DNA of 64,000 bases, taken from positions 38,197 to 102,196 of the forward strand of contig NXFV01000926.1 of assembly GCA_002803225.1 (NCBI GenBank), read 5' to 3'. The stretch comes from Gamarada debralockiae (lineage: Eukaryota > Ascomycota > Leotiomycetes > Helotiales > Hyphodiscaceae). Below, in pieces: positions 42,485 to 52,388 of the stretch; within the stretch, counting starts at the first letter, position 1; each line of letters starts with the position of its first letter. The notes beneath the pieces are model-generated. The model was given only the letters and a program-made list of their open reading frames with translations, was not told the DNA's origin and did no database searches. The position numbers and the translations under genes were made by a program.

Positions 42485-43061
42485 TGAAAGTTTTGCATAT
42501 TCATGGAAATGGAAAGGGGTTCGAGAAGGCGCTAGGCTGATGGCCTTATTTCTGTGGTTGGAATTCAGTGATTCCCCAAGTAGTTGTACTATTCAGGCGT
42601 GCGGGGTTTTCGTCCCCTTTTAATTCTAATGAACCCTTCGGTTGAAAGTTAGAGTCATGTCAATGATTCAGATGTATCCGCCAACGGAGCATATTTATAA
42701 CGCCCCACACTCACCAAAGTCCCTTCTATCCTTCACTCGCTGTATCGACGGGTTTCTTTGCTTTATACCAATCGCCATTCTAATCTCACTAATTATCAAG
42801 TGGATAGACTGCGCCGAACTCCGCAGACCTTATCTCCAATCTCTGAAGTGGGGTCGACGAGACTTACACGGAGCTGTTTGACACAGGTATAACATCAAGT
42901 ACACATTAGCACTAAATAGTATGAAATGTTTTTGTTCCAATCACAACGGATCTTTTTCCCCAGTCACCAAAACCCCCAGCTCCACCTTCAATGCCCCGAC
43001 GATAGACCTCGCGCCGTATCTCCTCATAAGCTGAACGCCAAGGTACGACTTCCCTGGATGA
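42485..43061. other. Intergenic
   Basis: Short frames at 42642-42881 and 42926-43195 carry nothing convincing, although the first contains a hydrophobic segment. Confidence 0.35.
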
Positions 43062-43355
43062 AAGCAAATTCACGAGCAAGAGCTTCAATTACCGCTTGGC
43101 ATAGTCGAGCTCTGTTCGCGCCTCACGCTCGTCAATGGACTTGCGATTCATCTGGGACAACGGGTAGTACAAGCGCAACAACGCCGTCTCTTTAGGGAGA
43201 GTTTCAAACATAACTTATGTTATAATTACGATATAGTAGCCCCAGTTTTGAGGAAGTTTGTAAAGGAAGGTAAAGCCAAGGTTGATTGGGTGCGGGATGG
43301 AGTTGGTGATGAGATTGAGGAAGAGAGTCCTGATGATAATGATAATGATGGTTAA
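43062..43355 (+). pseudogene. Open 3' fragment of an unrecognised gene
   Basis: An open frame without ATG reads Ile-His-Glu-Gln-Glu-Leu, Cys-Ser-Arg-Leu-Thr-Leu-Val-Asn-Gly-Leu, Asn-Tyr-Asp-Ile-Val-Ala-Pro-Val-Leu-Arg-Lys-Phe and Val-Asp-Trp-Val, and ends in an acidic Asp/Asn tail. It looks like the last exon or a relic of a real gene. The frame is closed by a stop at 43059, and no good acceptor is found upstream. No family is recognised. Confidence 0.35.
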
Positions 43356-43500
43356 GGGGGGCTGTCGGGTTTTTGACAGCTAGGATATATATTTCGCCTG
43401 AGTTTACAAATTTGTGATGATTTCAGGGGTTTGATTTGTATTAGATTAAGCGCTGCTTTCTAGATACCCGACAATGCGATGACTTTTTCCCTACCTCATT

Positions 43501-43618
43501 GGGAGTGACCACCCACTCGATTTGACTATTTACTGGAGTGGCCATCCAGTTGGAGTGACCATCCCCTCGATTTGGTCATTCACTAAGAGTGAACAGTCTC
43601 CTAATTTGGGCCTTCACT
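43501..43618. repeat. 34-bp tandem repeat, three and a half copies
   Basis: Units start at 43501, 43551 and 43585, with a 16-bp half unit at 43535. The consensus is roughly GGAGTGACCATCCCCTCGAT followed by TTGGTCATTCACT. The units differ at several positions, so the array is old. No gene overlaps it. Confidence 0.75.
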
Positions 43619-44258
43619 CCCAGGAAACATTTACAAAAAGTAAGCCGTTCAGCCCGTTCTCAACGTGGATCATCACTCAAAGGAGACTTTTGCGCTAAAT
43701 GGATCTCTATCTCAAGCGAACCTTTGACCTTGTATCTGCGGGTTTAGGTATTAGATCATGACAGTTTTGTAGTAGCATGGATGTCAGTCTCGGTGGGACT
43801 TAGGCCACAACTGGATGATTTTGGAAACTACTGTTTTCAATTCTTATGTAACTACTTTCAGTACTTTTCAACATCTTCGGAGAATGGTCAACCCTTGAAT
43901 GAGGATAATGAATCCTCGAAGACAGCCCGCTTCGCAACCAATTTCGACATTTTAGATTTGTTCAGAAAGTACGAAATTTCATCCTCGATGAGAGCGGTGA
44001 AAGGTTTCAGGTGCCTCAACATGCACAAAAAACATCAGGTTCTTCTTTGCTCTCCACGATCTCATTGATTGCCAAGCCAGATTTCTCAAAGCATGGGCTC
44101 CTGCGACCAGAAGACCTTCCCGACAGAGATCTAACATCTCCCCGGGCTGAATGAGACATATAATCAGATTCGTCGCAGTTACTACGATCGTAGTTTGCAG
44201 ATTTGAGGCGGTAGGCTGCTGGAGTCATGCTGTCGTCCGAACTTGTCCAGCATTTGAG
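43619..44258. other. Unresolved stretch
   Basis: Plus-strand frame 43781-44068 and minus-strand frame 44016-44228 overlap. The minus strand also reads Leu-Cys-Arg-Glu-Gly-Leu-Leu-Val-Ala-Gly-Ala near 44110 in another frame. This may be part of the same decayed minus-strand gene as the fragment at 44259-44483. Confidence 0.3.
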
Positions 44259-44483
44259 TCAAAGCCTAGAAGGATGCAAGCAGGGTGCGTTTCTTACCAA
44301 GACTCTGGCGCCGACGAAGTTTTTGCATGTTTCATAGCCTTTTATAAGAATGTCTAGCTGCTTGGTCAATTGTTCGCGCTGGGCACGATTCTCATCGAAT
44401 TCACCAGCAATCTCAGTCACGAGCTTGGCAGACAGAAGTGAACTGGTTTTGTCATTGCGCCTCTTCTTTGGGCTATATATCAC
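44259..44483 (-). pseudogene. Charged helical fragment of an unrecognised gene
   Basis: The 74-codon frame reads Pro-Lys-Lys-Arg-Arg, Glu-Ile-Ala-Gly-Glu-Phe-Asp-Glu-Asn-Arg, Gln-Leu-Thr-Lys-Gln-Leu-Asp-Ile-Leu-Ile and Cys-Lys-Asn-Phe-Val-Gly. It is strongly helical and amphipathic. A GTAAGA word near its 3' end could be a donor, but the next AG would give an intron of only 32 bp. No family is recognised. Confidence 0.3.
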
Positions 44484-44610
44484 GAAGAATGACCGGGCCT
44501 ACGGCCAGGTAGGTGCTGCGGTTGGGATATTCCTGGCGCCTTGGGGGTTTCTAGGGACTATGTTTGGCGGCTTAATAGCTATGCTTAGGCAACGCGGCTA
44601 CTTAAAGTAA

Positions 44611-45966
44611 AGGTTAAGATTTCAATACCGGCTCTCTTCGCACAATCTGTTCAGAACGATACTCTCTTCGGCACAAGTTTCTGCCACTATTTCCATCCTC
44701 CTTCTCTATCCTGATGCTCACTGGAATTCGAATTGACTGCTAAATTGACTGGTCGTCCCTTATCCCTGAATCATTTTCGTGACGGATCCTTTCCTCCTTC
44801 CCAACTGGATGAGACGCGGCTGCCGCATCCTCTTTGAGTCAAGTCACCCTCGTTCTACCCCGCGATTTTGAGCCACAAAAGCCCCCACCACATATCGTGT
44901 CGACCGCAAACATGTCGGCCACAAACATGGTGGCCACAAACAACTAACAGAGTTAGGACATTGCGCCCCACAGTATAGTTTACGTAACCCGGCACGGGCT
45001 GTCGGGTATCTATCTCTTGTCTCAACATACCACTCGTAGAAGCTCCAGAGAGTGGCCTGTTAATGCCATGTATTCGCGGCTAACTGTGTCATTATAATTT
45101 CTCTCTTGAGTGAGCAAGTTACTTAGCCAGCCAGGTAACTTTGATGGAAAGGGAGCGACTGTGGCGCTGGACGGTATTTATATGAAGACTTCAGACTTCG
45201 ATTTACAAGGTAGGCACGCACTAGAGCAATTCGCACCGTATATACCTACTTGTAACATTATTCTCTTGTGATGAGGCTTTTGTAGCTAAAATCGCGAGGC
45301 AGAATGCAGCCTTGCGGTCAACCTCGTTTATTTCGGTGCATTCCGGAGTCTGCGACGCTAATTATCCACGATATTATCTCCTACAACTCCCACACTAACA
45401 TGATATAGCCGGGACTGTATCAATTGCTTTAAAAAGGCTCTCTTTTGGCCCATAATCTTAACGACTCTGCAATTAGCTTCTGGCCCACCTCGGGTAATCC
45501 GCGTAGGGCCTGCCGTGAGGGACTTTTCAGGAAGTCCATATGGTGTGGATGTCCCACGATGTACTGTACGGCCTAAGTATCCATCCCCTGGACTCAATCC
45601 GCTGTTTCCGTACCTCGCACCGGAAGGTACCATACTCACCCCCCTTCTCAATCCCATCCCGTCGGGTTGATGAATGTAGGAAGTCGCTCTTCCCGCGGGC
45701 CGAGCATTACAACAACTTAATGTGGTGATCTCCGCGGAGCGTAGAGCTAAACTATTTTGGGCTAAATTGGTAAGGACAAAATGAAATTGGAAATTGCCGT
45801 GGATGACAGCTTGATTCTCTTCCTTCTAAGTTAAACAATATCAGATGCATAGGTGAGCTTAGTTATAATTCCTCTCACTATGGTTACAGCCTTTGTATAG
45901 ACAAGTAGGACTGATCGACGGACCACAGAGATTACCTTTCATTCGCGGCAACGCTCTCCTTCACAC
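44611..45966. other. Intergenic with two dispersed-repeat copies
   Basis: Besides the two repeat copies, a 99-codon minus-strand frame at 45358-45657 has no recognisable content. The last 60 bases lead into the 2EXR gene. Confidence 0.4.
44850..45320. repeat. Inverted pair of the dispersed repeat, copies B and C
   Basis: Copy B (about 44850-44950, minus strand) and copy C (about 45240-45320, plus strand) share TTTTGTGGCT.AAAATCGCG with each other and with copy A at 39775. Facing in opposite directions 300 bp apart, they could be the ends of a small element, although outer boundaries are not clear. Within B, the words ACATGTCGGCCACAAACATG and GTGGCCACAAACA form a short direct duplication. Confidence 0.45.
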
Positions 45967-46873
45967 ATGCCTCCTCTAGTAGAGCCTCTCTCTAGTACCG
46001 CGATTCAGGACGAAGGGTCTATCCAAGGGGAGATACGCCGACTCTGGAAGGATCAACCCCTCAAAGCATATCTACCCTGTACATTCCACGTATTTCCGAA
46101 ACTCCCACCTGAACTCCGGAACGAAATCTGGCGATACTCTCTCCCAGGTCCCCGTACCATTCAGGTATATCTCCGCGCGGATGACTCCTTCTTCTTCAGA
46201 GGTGTTCGCCCTCCAGCGGTACTTCACGTCTGCCGAAATGCTCGCCAAGAGACCCTCCCTTTCTACAAGCCCCTATTCGAAGTCGACTCTACGATAGATG
46301 ATAAATTCCGAGACCCTAACTGCAAAACGCCAAGACCGATATACCTCAATCCGGCTCGCGACACTATCTATCTCATGGTGACTTTCGATCAAGGAAAACC
46401 CTTATATCTGGAATTCGCTCAGAGATTTCCCGATATAGCAAAATTCCAGTCTTTAGCTATTGAGTTTCGCCCTAGCTTATATATCAATAAAGAACTTGGT
46501 GACATCATTCTTTCTCTTCCGTCAATCTCAGGGAAGTATTGCTTGTCATTGGACAGTGTTCAAAGCGGGTATATGATTTCCGATATGGAGGTAGTATCAA
46601 GTTTTCTCAGCTTCATGACGGCTCGATCCCTGCCGGGATATTCGAGGCACAGTGGCCCGGGCAGACGTGGGAAGACATAGAGCTGGCGCATCGACTGCGT
46701 TGGCGCGAGACGGTCGCTGGCTATTGCTCTCCGCTTTCGGGTGTAAACCAGGATATGAGAGAAAGAAGATGGACAGGATTCAAGTCCTGCTAAAGGGCGA
46801 AGAGGAGGGAGATAGGTACGGGTTCTTCAGTGTGTTCAGGGATGATCTTGGCATGGACGAGATGCGGAGATGA
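45967..46873 (+). pseudogene. 2EXR-domain protein gene with two frameshifts
   Basis: The first 190 codons from an ATG at 45967 carry the 2EXR signature: Phe-Pro-Lys-Leu-Pro-Pro-Glu-Leu-Arg-Asn-Glu-Ile-Trp, then Leu-Pro-Gly-Pro-Arg, His-Val-Cys-Arg-Asn-Ala-Arg and Thr-Ile-Tyr-Leu. Near 46530 the coding frame moves by one, into Leu-Leu-Val-Ile-Gly-Gln-Cys and Trp-Glu-Asp-Ile-Glu-Leu. Near 46735 it moves again, into Arg-Ile-Gln-Val-Leu-Leu-Lys-Gly, ending at 46873. No intron signals explain either shift, so the gene is broken or the assembly has two indels here. 2EXR proteins are abundant in ascomycetes and their role is unknown. Confidence 0.7.
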
Positions 46874-49511
46874 TTTTTTTTGGGGAGGGGAATGGGGAGA
46901 CATTGGGTGATTGTTACGATTTTGGGATTTATTATTGAATTTGGGTCACGGAGTGTTATGTTAAGTTTTGAGGGGTCTGGAGTGGTTGTGGAATTGGAGG
47001 AGGGAGAGGTGGTGCGAGAAAGGAGTGATCGAAGAATATGTTGAACAAGCCAAAAATCCTATACCTCGAAAGATAAAAGATGGCAGATCGATCTATCTAT
47101 CGCACAATAAATTTAGTCCAATGAAACCATTCCGTATGTCGGCTTAGCACAATCCAGGTGGATAGTTCGAAATCTTCAGATACCGTATCCAACGACCTCG
47201 ATTTTATATTTGTACCGCTCGGCTTGGCTAGCTCGTTCTTCAGCACGAACATTGAGCCGCTTCGTGGATGACACCGCTGTGGATCTTTCATCCCCACGTA
47301 CTTGGCGATTCCTGACGTTTTTCATTTTTAGTCCTTGTTCAGCCTGAGGGTGGTTCGGGAGTGGTCGACACGAGCTCCCGCCAGAAGCGGCCTGGCTCAG
47401 TTGCCGAGGATTCCCAGGCCCTTATCCAGCTTAACAATGATTCTTCCGTCGATGCCCAGGTATCAGGACTCTGGGTCGCCGGACGACACCAAATTTCTAT
47501 TTTGTCTTGCGTCGACCTCATTATTCGTCAGCGGTTGTAATACTGACGACGAGGACCCACGACTGTAGAGCGACGAAGGCCATGCCCGGTGCCTTCCGCG
47601 ACTCCAACTCGCCGCAGCAGAGTACCCCAGAGGTCCATCACTCTGGGGTGCGCCAGCAAAGGTTACAATCCCTCACGAGGCTGCTACGTCTTCCAAATTT
47701 ATCCGGCAGCGTTGCGCCTTCATAAAGCGCGCATACGCGACCGCGAGGCGTTGGATCCTTCTAACCTATTTCCGGTACCTCCAGTTCGCCATTATGCCTG
47801 AATTCCTGTCCCGCACCGAGATAAGGGTTGTATTTCCGCGGAGTAATTTTCCGTGGATTGTTCCTAGTGCGTCAACCTGAAAGTTAAAGGTTTATTTAGG
47901 TTAAGGTTTTGTACTGCAGACCACCGACCTAAATTTTTATGTAGCTCTATTGTGCCTCTGTCACTACCTCTCTCTTTCGAGCTGCTGCAAGGTGAGTAAG
48001 GAACCTATATAATGAAGCACCAGCCACGGTTGGGGAGACTTGTTCACAAACATTTAAATGACTTGTCTTGGGACATCGAATCGTTCACAACGCTCCAACT
48101 AGCGTTTTCTGAAGCATCTATCTATCTCCTTCAAAATCTAATACCCTTCGAAAATGTATTTGAAATGTTGTTAGATTGGATCCATTCATTGATTCTTGAA
48201 CTATGTGCGTGCCCTCCGTTGGCATAAGAGCTGCTACTACTAACCCGCCCCCCGGGTTCAATCCACTGATCAAAGGTGTGGTCTCAGATCAAAATACCGT
48301 GATCGGGTGATATTCAGTACATGTTATTGGTCAGATTACCTTAAACACGACCATAATCCCTTGATATCCCACAATTACAAGGTCATAGACCAATATGCGG
48401 CTGCAATTTCTTGACTTAAGACAAATCCTCGTCCATTAGATTGAGCCTAGAGGGGGGAAGTCCAGTAATTACATACGAAACAATAAAGATAACCGAACCA
48501 ACGGCTTTACGGGAATCTCAATGATCCTCGGATTAGATTGGATTGGTTGGGGATTTCGCAGGGGTGGAGGCTAGTGATGACACTGAGCAATCGATCTGAG
48601 GGAGCGGAATGGTTCTGTTTCAACCCGGATTGTACTCTTGCTGCCGAAATATTACATTGACACACTTAGAACACATCTAAGGGGGAATAGTGTCTTGGTT
48701 CATCCAGCCAATCAGAGAGCTTAATATTTTTGAGCTCATCAACCTCTTGAGAGCTCTACGATCACTGCAATTTAATCACTTGTGTTGTATGAGTACCCTG
48801 ATACTGTGGTACATATGACGCTAGTCCCACATAGGCTTGATTGTCTTCAATTCTTGACCTCTACCTCCCTTTCTACAAGGCGCAACCTCCTTATATCTAC
48901 TATTTCTGACTCTAGCTATTCTGTCTAGCCGACGGCTACTCCGATACTTTCGGTCTGGCCAAAGGTCTACTATATACGGTCTCTACGAATCATACAGATA
49001 TCACCGTATCTTCTAGACCTACCAACACTTTTACCTCATCTCAGATAGCTCCTACATCTTTGTTAATAATCCTTTCCTGCCTTGTTGTTGACGAGGCTCG
49101 AATTTGAACGTGAAGAGAATGTGTCATTGCTTGCCCTGGTTCGCTCATGTGGTGCTTTTTTCCACAGAACAGAAATCGCTCATACTAGAGCCTCAAACTT
49201 CGAATGTGGGAGGTTGCATTTATAGATTCGAACCGTATTGTTGTGGTGCTCTTACACAAGCATCAGGAGAGGACCATCTGCATTGTGAAGGAGGTGTTTC
49301 TCGCACACTGGAGTCGAGAGTTCTATGGAGCTGATACCTTATAGGACTAGGGCCAGTATCATGTCTCGACAATTGCAAAAGGAGTACATTGGTCTGCCAA
49401 AAATCGCGCCTTGCTGATTTTTCATTGAGGTTAGTTCACCAACCCCTTTCGTGGGAACTCTCCCGCAAGACCACAAAAGTGCCCATATACTAATATTAAA
49501 GCTTTAGCAAG
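46874..49511. other. Long gene-poor stretch
   Basis: Frames at 47335-47801 are rich in Arg, Ser and Pro and conflict on both strands. 48012-48227 and 49104-49334 carry nothing recognisable. At 48930-49060 the plus strand briefly reads Ser/Thr/Pro-rich sequence that might belong to the gene at 49512, but no join is supported. No tRNA is found. Confidence 0.35.
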
Positions 49512-50086
49512 ATGGCCGTATCTCAAGTCACTATTATTTTGACCCCTATTGAAGTGTATTTGGAGACAGTAACCGGGGGACTTGAGACGGCAGCAGCAAG
49601 TCTTCTCACAATCACTCAGACGGCCATCCAAACGATCTCGAAACCCGACACAATCCTCTCCACAATAACAGTCGAAACAGTCGCAAACAATCCTACTCCC
49701 ACGAACAGCGAGATTCTGGCCGTCATCTGCACTGGCGTGCCTGGCTCTGAAACATCCTCGCCCTCGTCCACCGCTCTCACAACGTCGTGCCCCAGCTGCT
49801 CGAAGAAAGAGGCCGCAATTGGAGCAGGTACTGGCGTTAGTTTGGGGCTTGCGCTTTTGGCTGCTCTGGCTCTTCTATTCGGGAGGAGGAATGGTCGTCC
49901 GTCCCACATATCCCAAGGTGCAGTCGTCGCGGCTGTTCCGATGACGCAGAATAACACACACATGTCTATCCGCCAGGAGGAATGAGCACTGCGAATATGC
50001 AAAGTCAGACGATTCGGCAGGGAAATGAAGGGAGTTATGGGAGTTTGCGTACGGATTCACTGCCGATGTATCGGACTGGTAAATAA
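49512..50086 (+). pseudogene. Ser/Thr-rich single-TM protein, frameshifted near C-terminus
   Basis: From an ATG at 49512 a Thr/Ser/Ile-rich extracellular part runs about 95 residues. A Cys-Pro-Ser-Cys pair follows, then one membrane helix (Gly-Thr-Gly-Val-Ser-Leu-Gly-Leu and a Leu/Ala run) ending Gly-Arg-Arg, then a cytosolic tail. The frame stops at 49985, but the next frame continues smoothly as Met-Ser-Thr-Ala-Asn-Met-Gln-Ser-Gln and Gly-Ser-Tyr-Gly-Ser-Leu-Arg to a stop at 50084-50086. A one-base insertion in the GGAGGAA tract near 49977 explains this. The layout resembles Mid2/WSC-like wall sensors without their cysteine-rich domain. Upstream exons with a signal peptide may be missing. 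Confidence 0.5.
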
Positions 50087-50927
50087 GGGACAGGTCGAAT
50101 TGTATTTGCGAGCTTTCTGTTTATCAGCTGGCTGAGGGTGTCGTTCGGACTGAATCAAAGTGCCCAGGTCTTCGTCTGGAGCAGGAGTCTCTTGAATGAA
50201 TACCACGGACTTTTGACAGAGTTCGTCAAGAGGCATTATGAGAGGGCCTATATAAACCGGCATGGGCCGACCATGCGGGACTTCTGGAAGAATCCAGGTT
50301 CCACACCACCATCCTCGCTGGTAGAACAAATCGTAGTAGGAATTCCGTTCAAATTGATCCCGCTCCCAGGTGTTGGCAGCATGTCCGGGCATATATCCAT
50401 CTTTTTGAAGAATTGTAAGAAAGCTGAGTGCAGTCTAGGCATTCCCCTCTTCCCCAAGCTAGACTAACACCTGCTCAGCTCCCGTGTAGATCTCTCGCAT
50501 CATCTCTACTTGATGGTGCTTTTCTGACAGACCCTGTTGATTGATACGCATCGCGTCCATCAGACGATCCGTTTACGATCTTTCAATGGTGGCTCCTGCT
50601 TGTTGGTCACGTGAGGACACCTTCGCGCAACTGCCCCAAGGATATGATACAGCCTCATAGACAGGATGATCATCGAGGCAGGATGGAATTATCTCGCGAA
50701 GAACGTCGTCCGAGATATCGATAGCTAGAAGGATCTGGACGAGTCGTATTTGGCGGGAGTTTGCTTCGATGACATGCTTCTCGAAGCCGAACACGTCGTC
50801 CTCGCAGCTGGGTTGGTCTATAGCCCCTGGTTATTCGGTATCGTCGGCCATCTGAGCTGGTTATCGGAGACTGATGATGGAGCTGAATTTGTTTGAAGAT
50901 GGGAAAACTGGCGAAGCTGGAGGTCAC
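50087..50927 (-). pseudogene. HET-domain gene relic with RIP-like stops
   Basis: Reading leftwards from about 50927, the strand shows Glu-Ala-Val-Ser-Tyr-Pro-Trp-Gly at about 50640. After a frame change it shows Arg-Ile-Asn-Gln-Gln, Glu-Lys-His-His-Gln-Val, Met-Met-Arg-Glu-Ile-Tyr-Thr-Gly-Ala-Glu-Gln-Val-Leu-Val, a stop, Leu-Gly-Glu-Glu-Gly-Asn-Ala, another stop, and finally Trp-Ile-Leu-Pro-Glu-Val and Tyr-Ile-Gly down to about 50090. The order is exactly that of HET domains. The two stops replace a conserved Trp (TGG to TAG) and probably a Gln (CAG to TAG), which are G-to-A and C-to-T changes. The gene is dead. Any domain after HET is absent. Confidence 0.75.
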
Positions 50928-51201
50928 GCTGCCAGAAGCGAGAATGCCATCTCACTCGGGTGCCCCCAATGAAGACAAAGTCTCTCTGTGCAGAGTTGAC
51001 AAACATCGAACTACTGATACTAGGATGATACACTATTTCAAGCTAACTTCTAATAAATTTGCAGCTACCGTCAAATGGAATGAAATTGAAGAGGTGAAAG
51101 GGGTGTCTGGTCACATGACTCTCTTGATACTTGCTCACACAACTTGTTCGGCAGAGGACTTTACGGTATTTCGCCGCTAAAGATTATTTCATCATCAATT
51201 T

Positions 51202-51903
51202 CTACCCCTCTATCTTTCCTATCCCACGAGAATCCATTTCCAGCTTCGCATCATTGAATTCCGTACTCTCCGGAAGTTCCATCCGAATATCTTTGATGAC
51301 AGCACCGCTCATCTCCGCTTCATTCGCTTCCAACTCCAGAACATGCCCACCGCAGTCTCGGTCTGCTGACACGAAATGAAGATGGCCACCTGCAACTGAA
51401 ATGCCTTGAGAGAAAGGCGGTGATCGGAACCCAAACACAGTTCCCTTGATGTTCTTATACGTATTGACCGATTGGCTGTCCCCAAGTTCGGCTAGAGGTT
51501 GCCCTTTGTATTTCTGGCCTCGGACTGCCCTTACCTTGATGCTTGGGAAGATAGCTTCGATTCTCAACGCCAAGTACAAATTACTCGTATTCGGAAAGAG
51601 TTCTTTGGCTGTCTTATATATCGCATCTTTGTCCGGCAGCGACACTTTATGGGATAAAATCGGCTCGAAGCGCGTCACCATGGCGAATGGAAGCTTGTTG
51701 TGTGCTGTTGCTGTCTCGATGCTCCCGTCGGCTCGCAGGTGGTATGAAAATCCATCTATCATTACCATTTCGCCGTCGATACTTTCGAATGTACCCAGAC
51801 CGTGTGTTCCGAGCTGTTGAAGCTTCGAAAGCTCGATGCCGCCGGATGCAACGCCATCCATGAGCGCGCTTATGATGGAGTATTGGTATAGTTGGTTGGC
51901 CAT
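51202..51903 (-). CDS. Alpha-acetolactate decarboxylase
   Basis: A single intronless frame of 233 residues matches bacterial BudA/AlsD-type enzymes over its whole length. The zinc site is visible as Gly-His-Leu-His-Phe at 173-177 (His174, His176) and Gly-Gly-His at 185-187 (His187). Glu45 in Asp-Gly-Glu-Met-Val and a basic Val-Arg-Ala-Val-Arg-Gly segment at 124-129 match the active-site Glu and Arg positions. The enzyme converts alpha-acetolactate to (R)-acetoin with release of CO2. There is no signal peptide or presequence, so it should be cytosolic. It is divergent from the acetolactate synthase at 52389, which makes its substrate. Bacterial-like sequence, absence of introns and gene pairing suggest horizontal transfer. 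Confidence 0.92.
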   Translation of the reverse strand: MANQLYQYSIISALMDGVASGGIELSKLQQLGTHGLGTFESIDGEMVMIDGFSYHLRADGSIETATAHNKLPFAMVTRFEPILSHKVSLPDKDAIYKTAKELFPNTSNLYLALRIEAIFPSIKVRAVRGQKYKGQPLAELGDSQSVNTYKNIKGTVFGFRSPPFSQGISVAGGHLHFVSADRDCGGHVLELEANEAEMSGAVIKDIRMELPESTEFNDAKLEMDSRGIGKIEG

Positions 51904-52388
51904 TTTGAAAGAGCTGGTGAATTGATTCGTGGGAGCTATTGAAGTGTCCGGTAGGCGGTTTGTTGGGACCGAAGAAGGTCGTCAATTCGCCCCTCCTAAA
52001 TGCGGCAAATGCGGCCGTGTCCTACCCCCGCTATCGTAACGCCATTCCGTCTCGAGAATAGGAGCTCTGATGAGTGTTCTGGATGAGTAAGCTAGATGCA
52101 GAACAAAGCTTGTTTGTTCGAGCACTCTCGCTAGCAACTTTCATCTTCAACGTCAAATGACAATTTTGCTGGAGTGGGCGAAAAGACTGAGTTCATTCCT
52201 CATTTCACACACTTTGTACGTCAGGCTATCTACCTCCGAGTTCACTTCATTGACGAATATCTAGGCCTTTTCAGAACCACTGAAAGAGGCGAGAAGTCAA
52301 GCATCAAGTTTTGCGAAATACCTAGTGCGAGAATTTCCATTGAAATTTATTGCTCTGGGCTAACAAACTTCATCTCAGGAAGCTTACG
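51904..52388. promoter_or_regulatory. Shared bidirectional promoter of the acetoin gene pair
   Basis: The 485-bp spacer is the only sequence from which both genes can be transcribed. It contains a perfect 9-bp tandem repeat, AAATGCGGC twice at 51998-52015, in a GC-rich patch, and a CCCCGC match to the CreA carbon-repressor consensus at 52026-52031. The right part is AT-richer leader sequence. The site assignments are pattern matches only. Confidence 0.5.

Noticed and set aside
48240..48280. GGTTCAATCC, resembling a tRNA B-box
   Set aside because: No matching A-box, acceptor stem or T-stem pairing is found around it.
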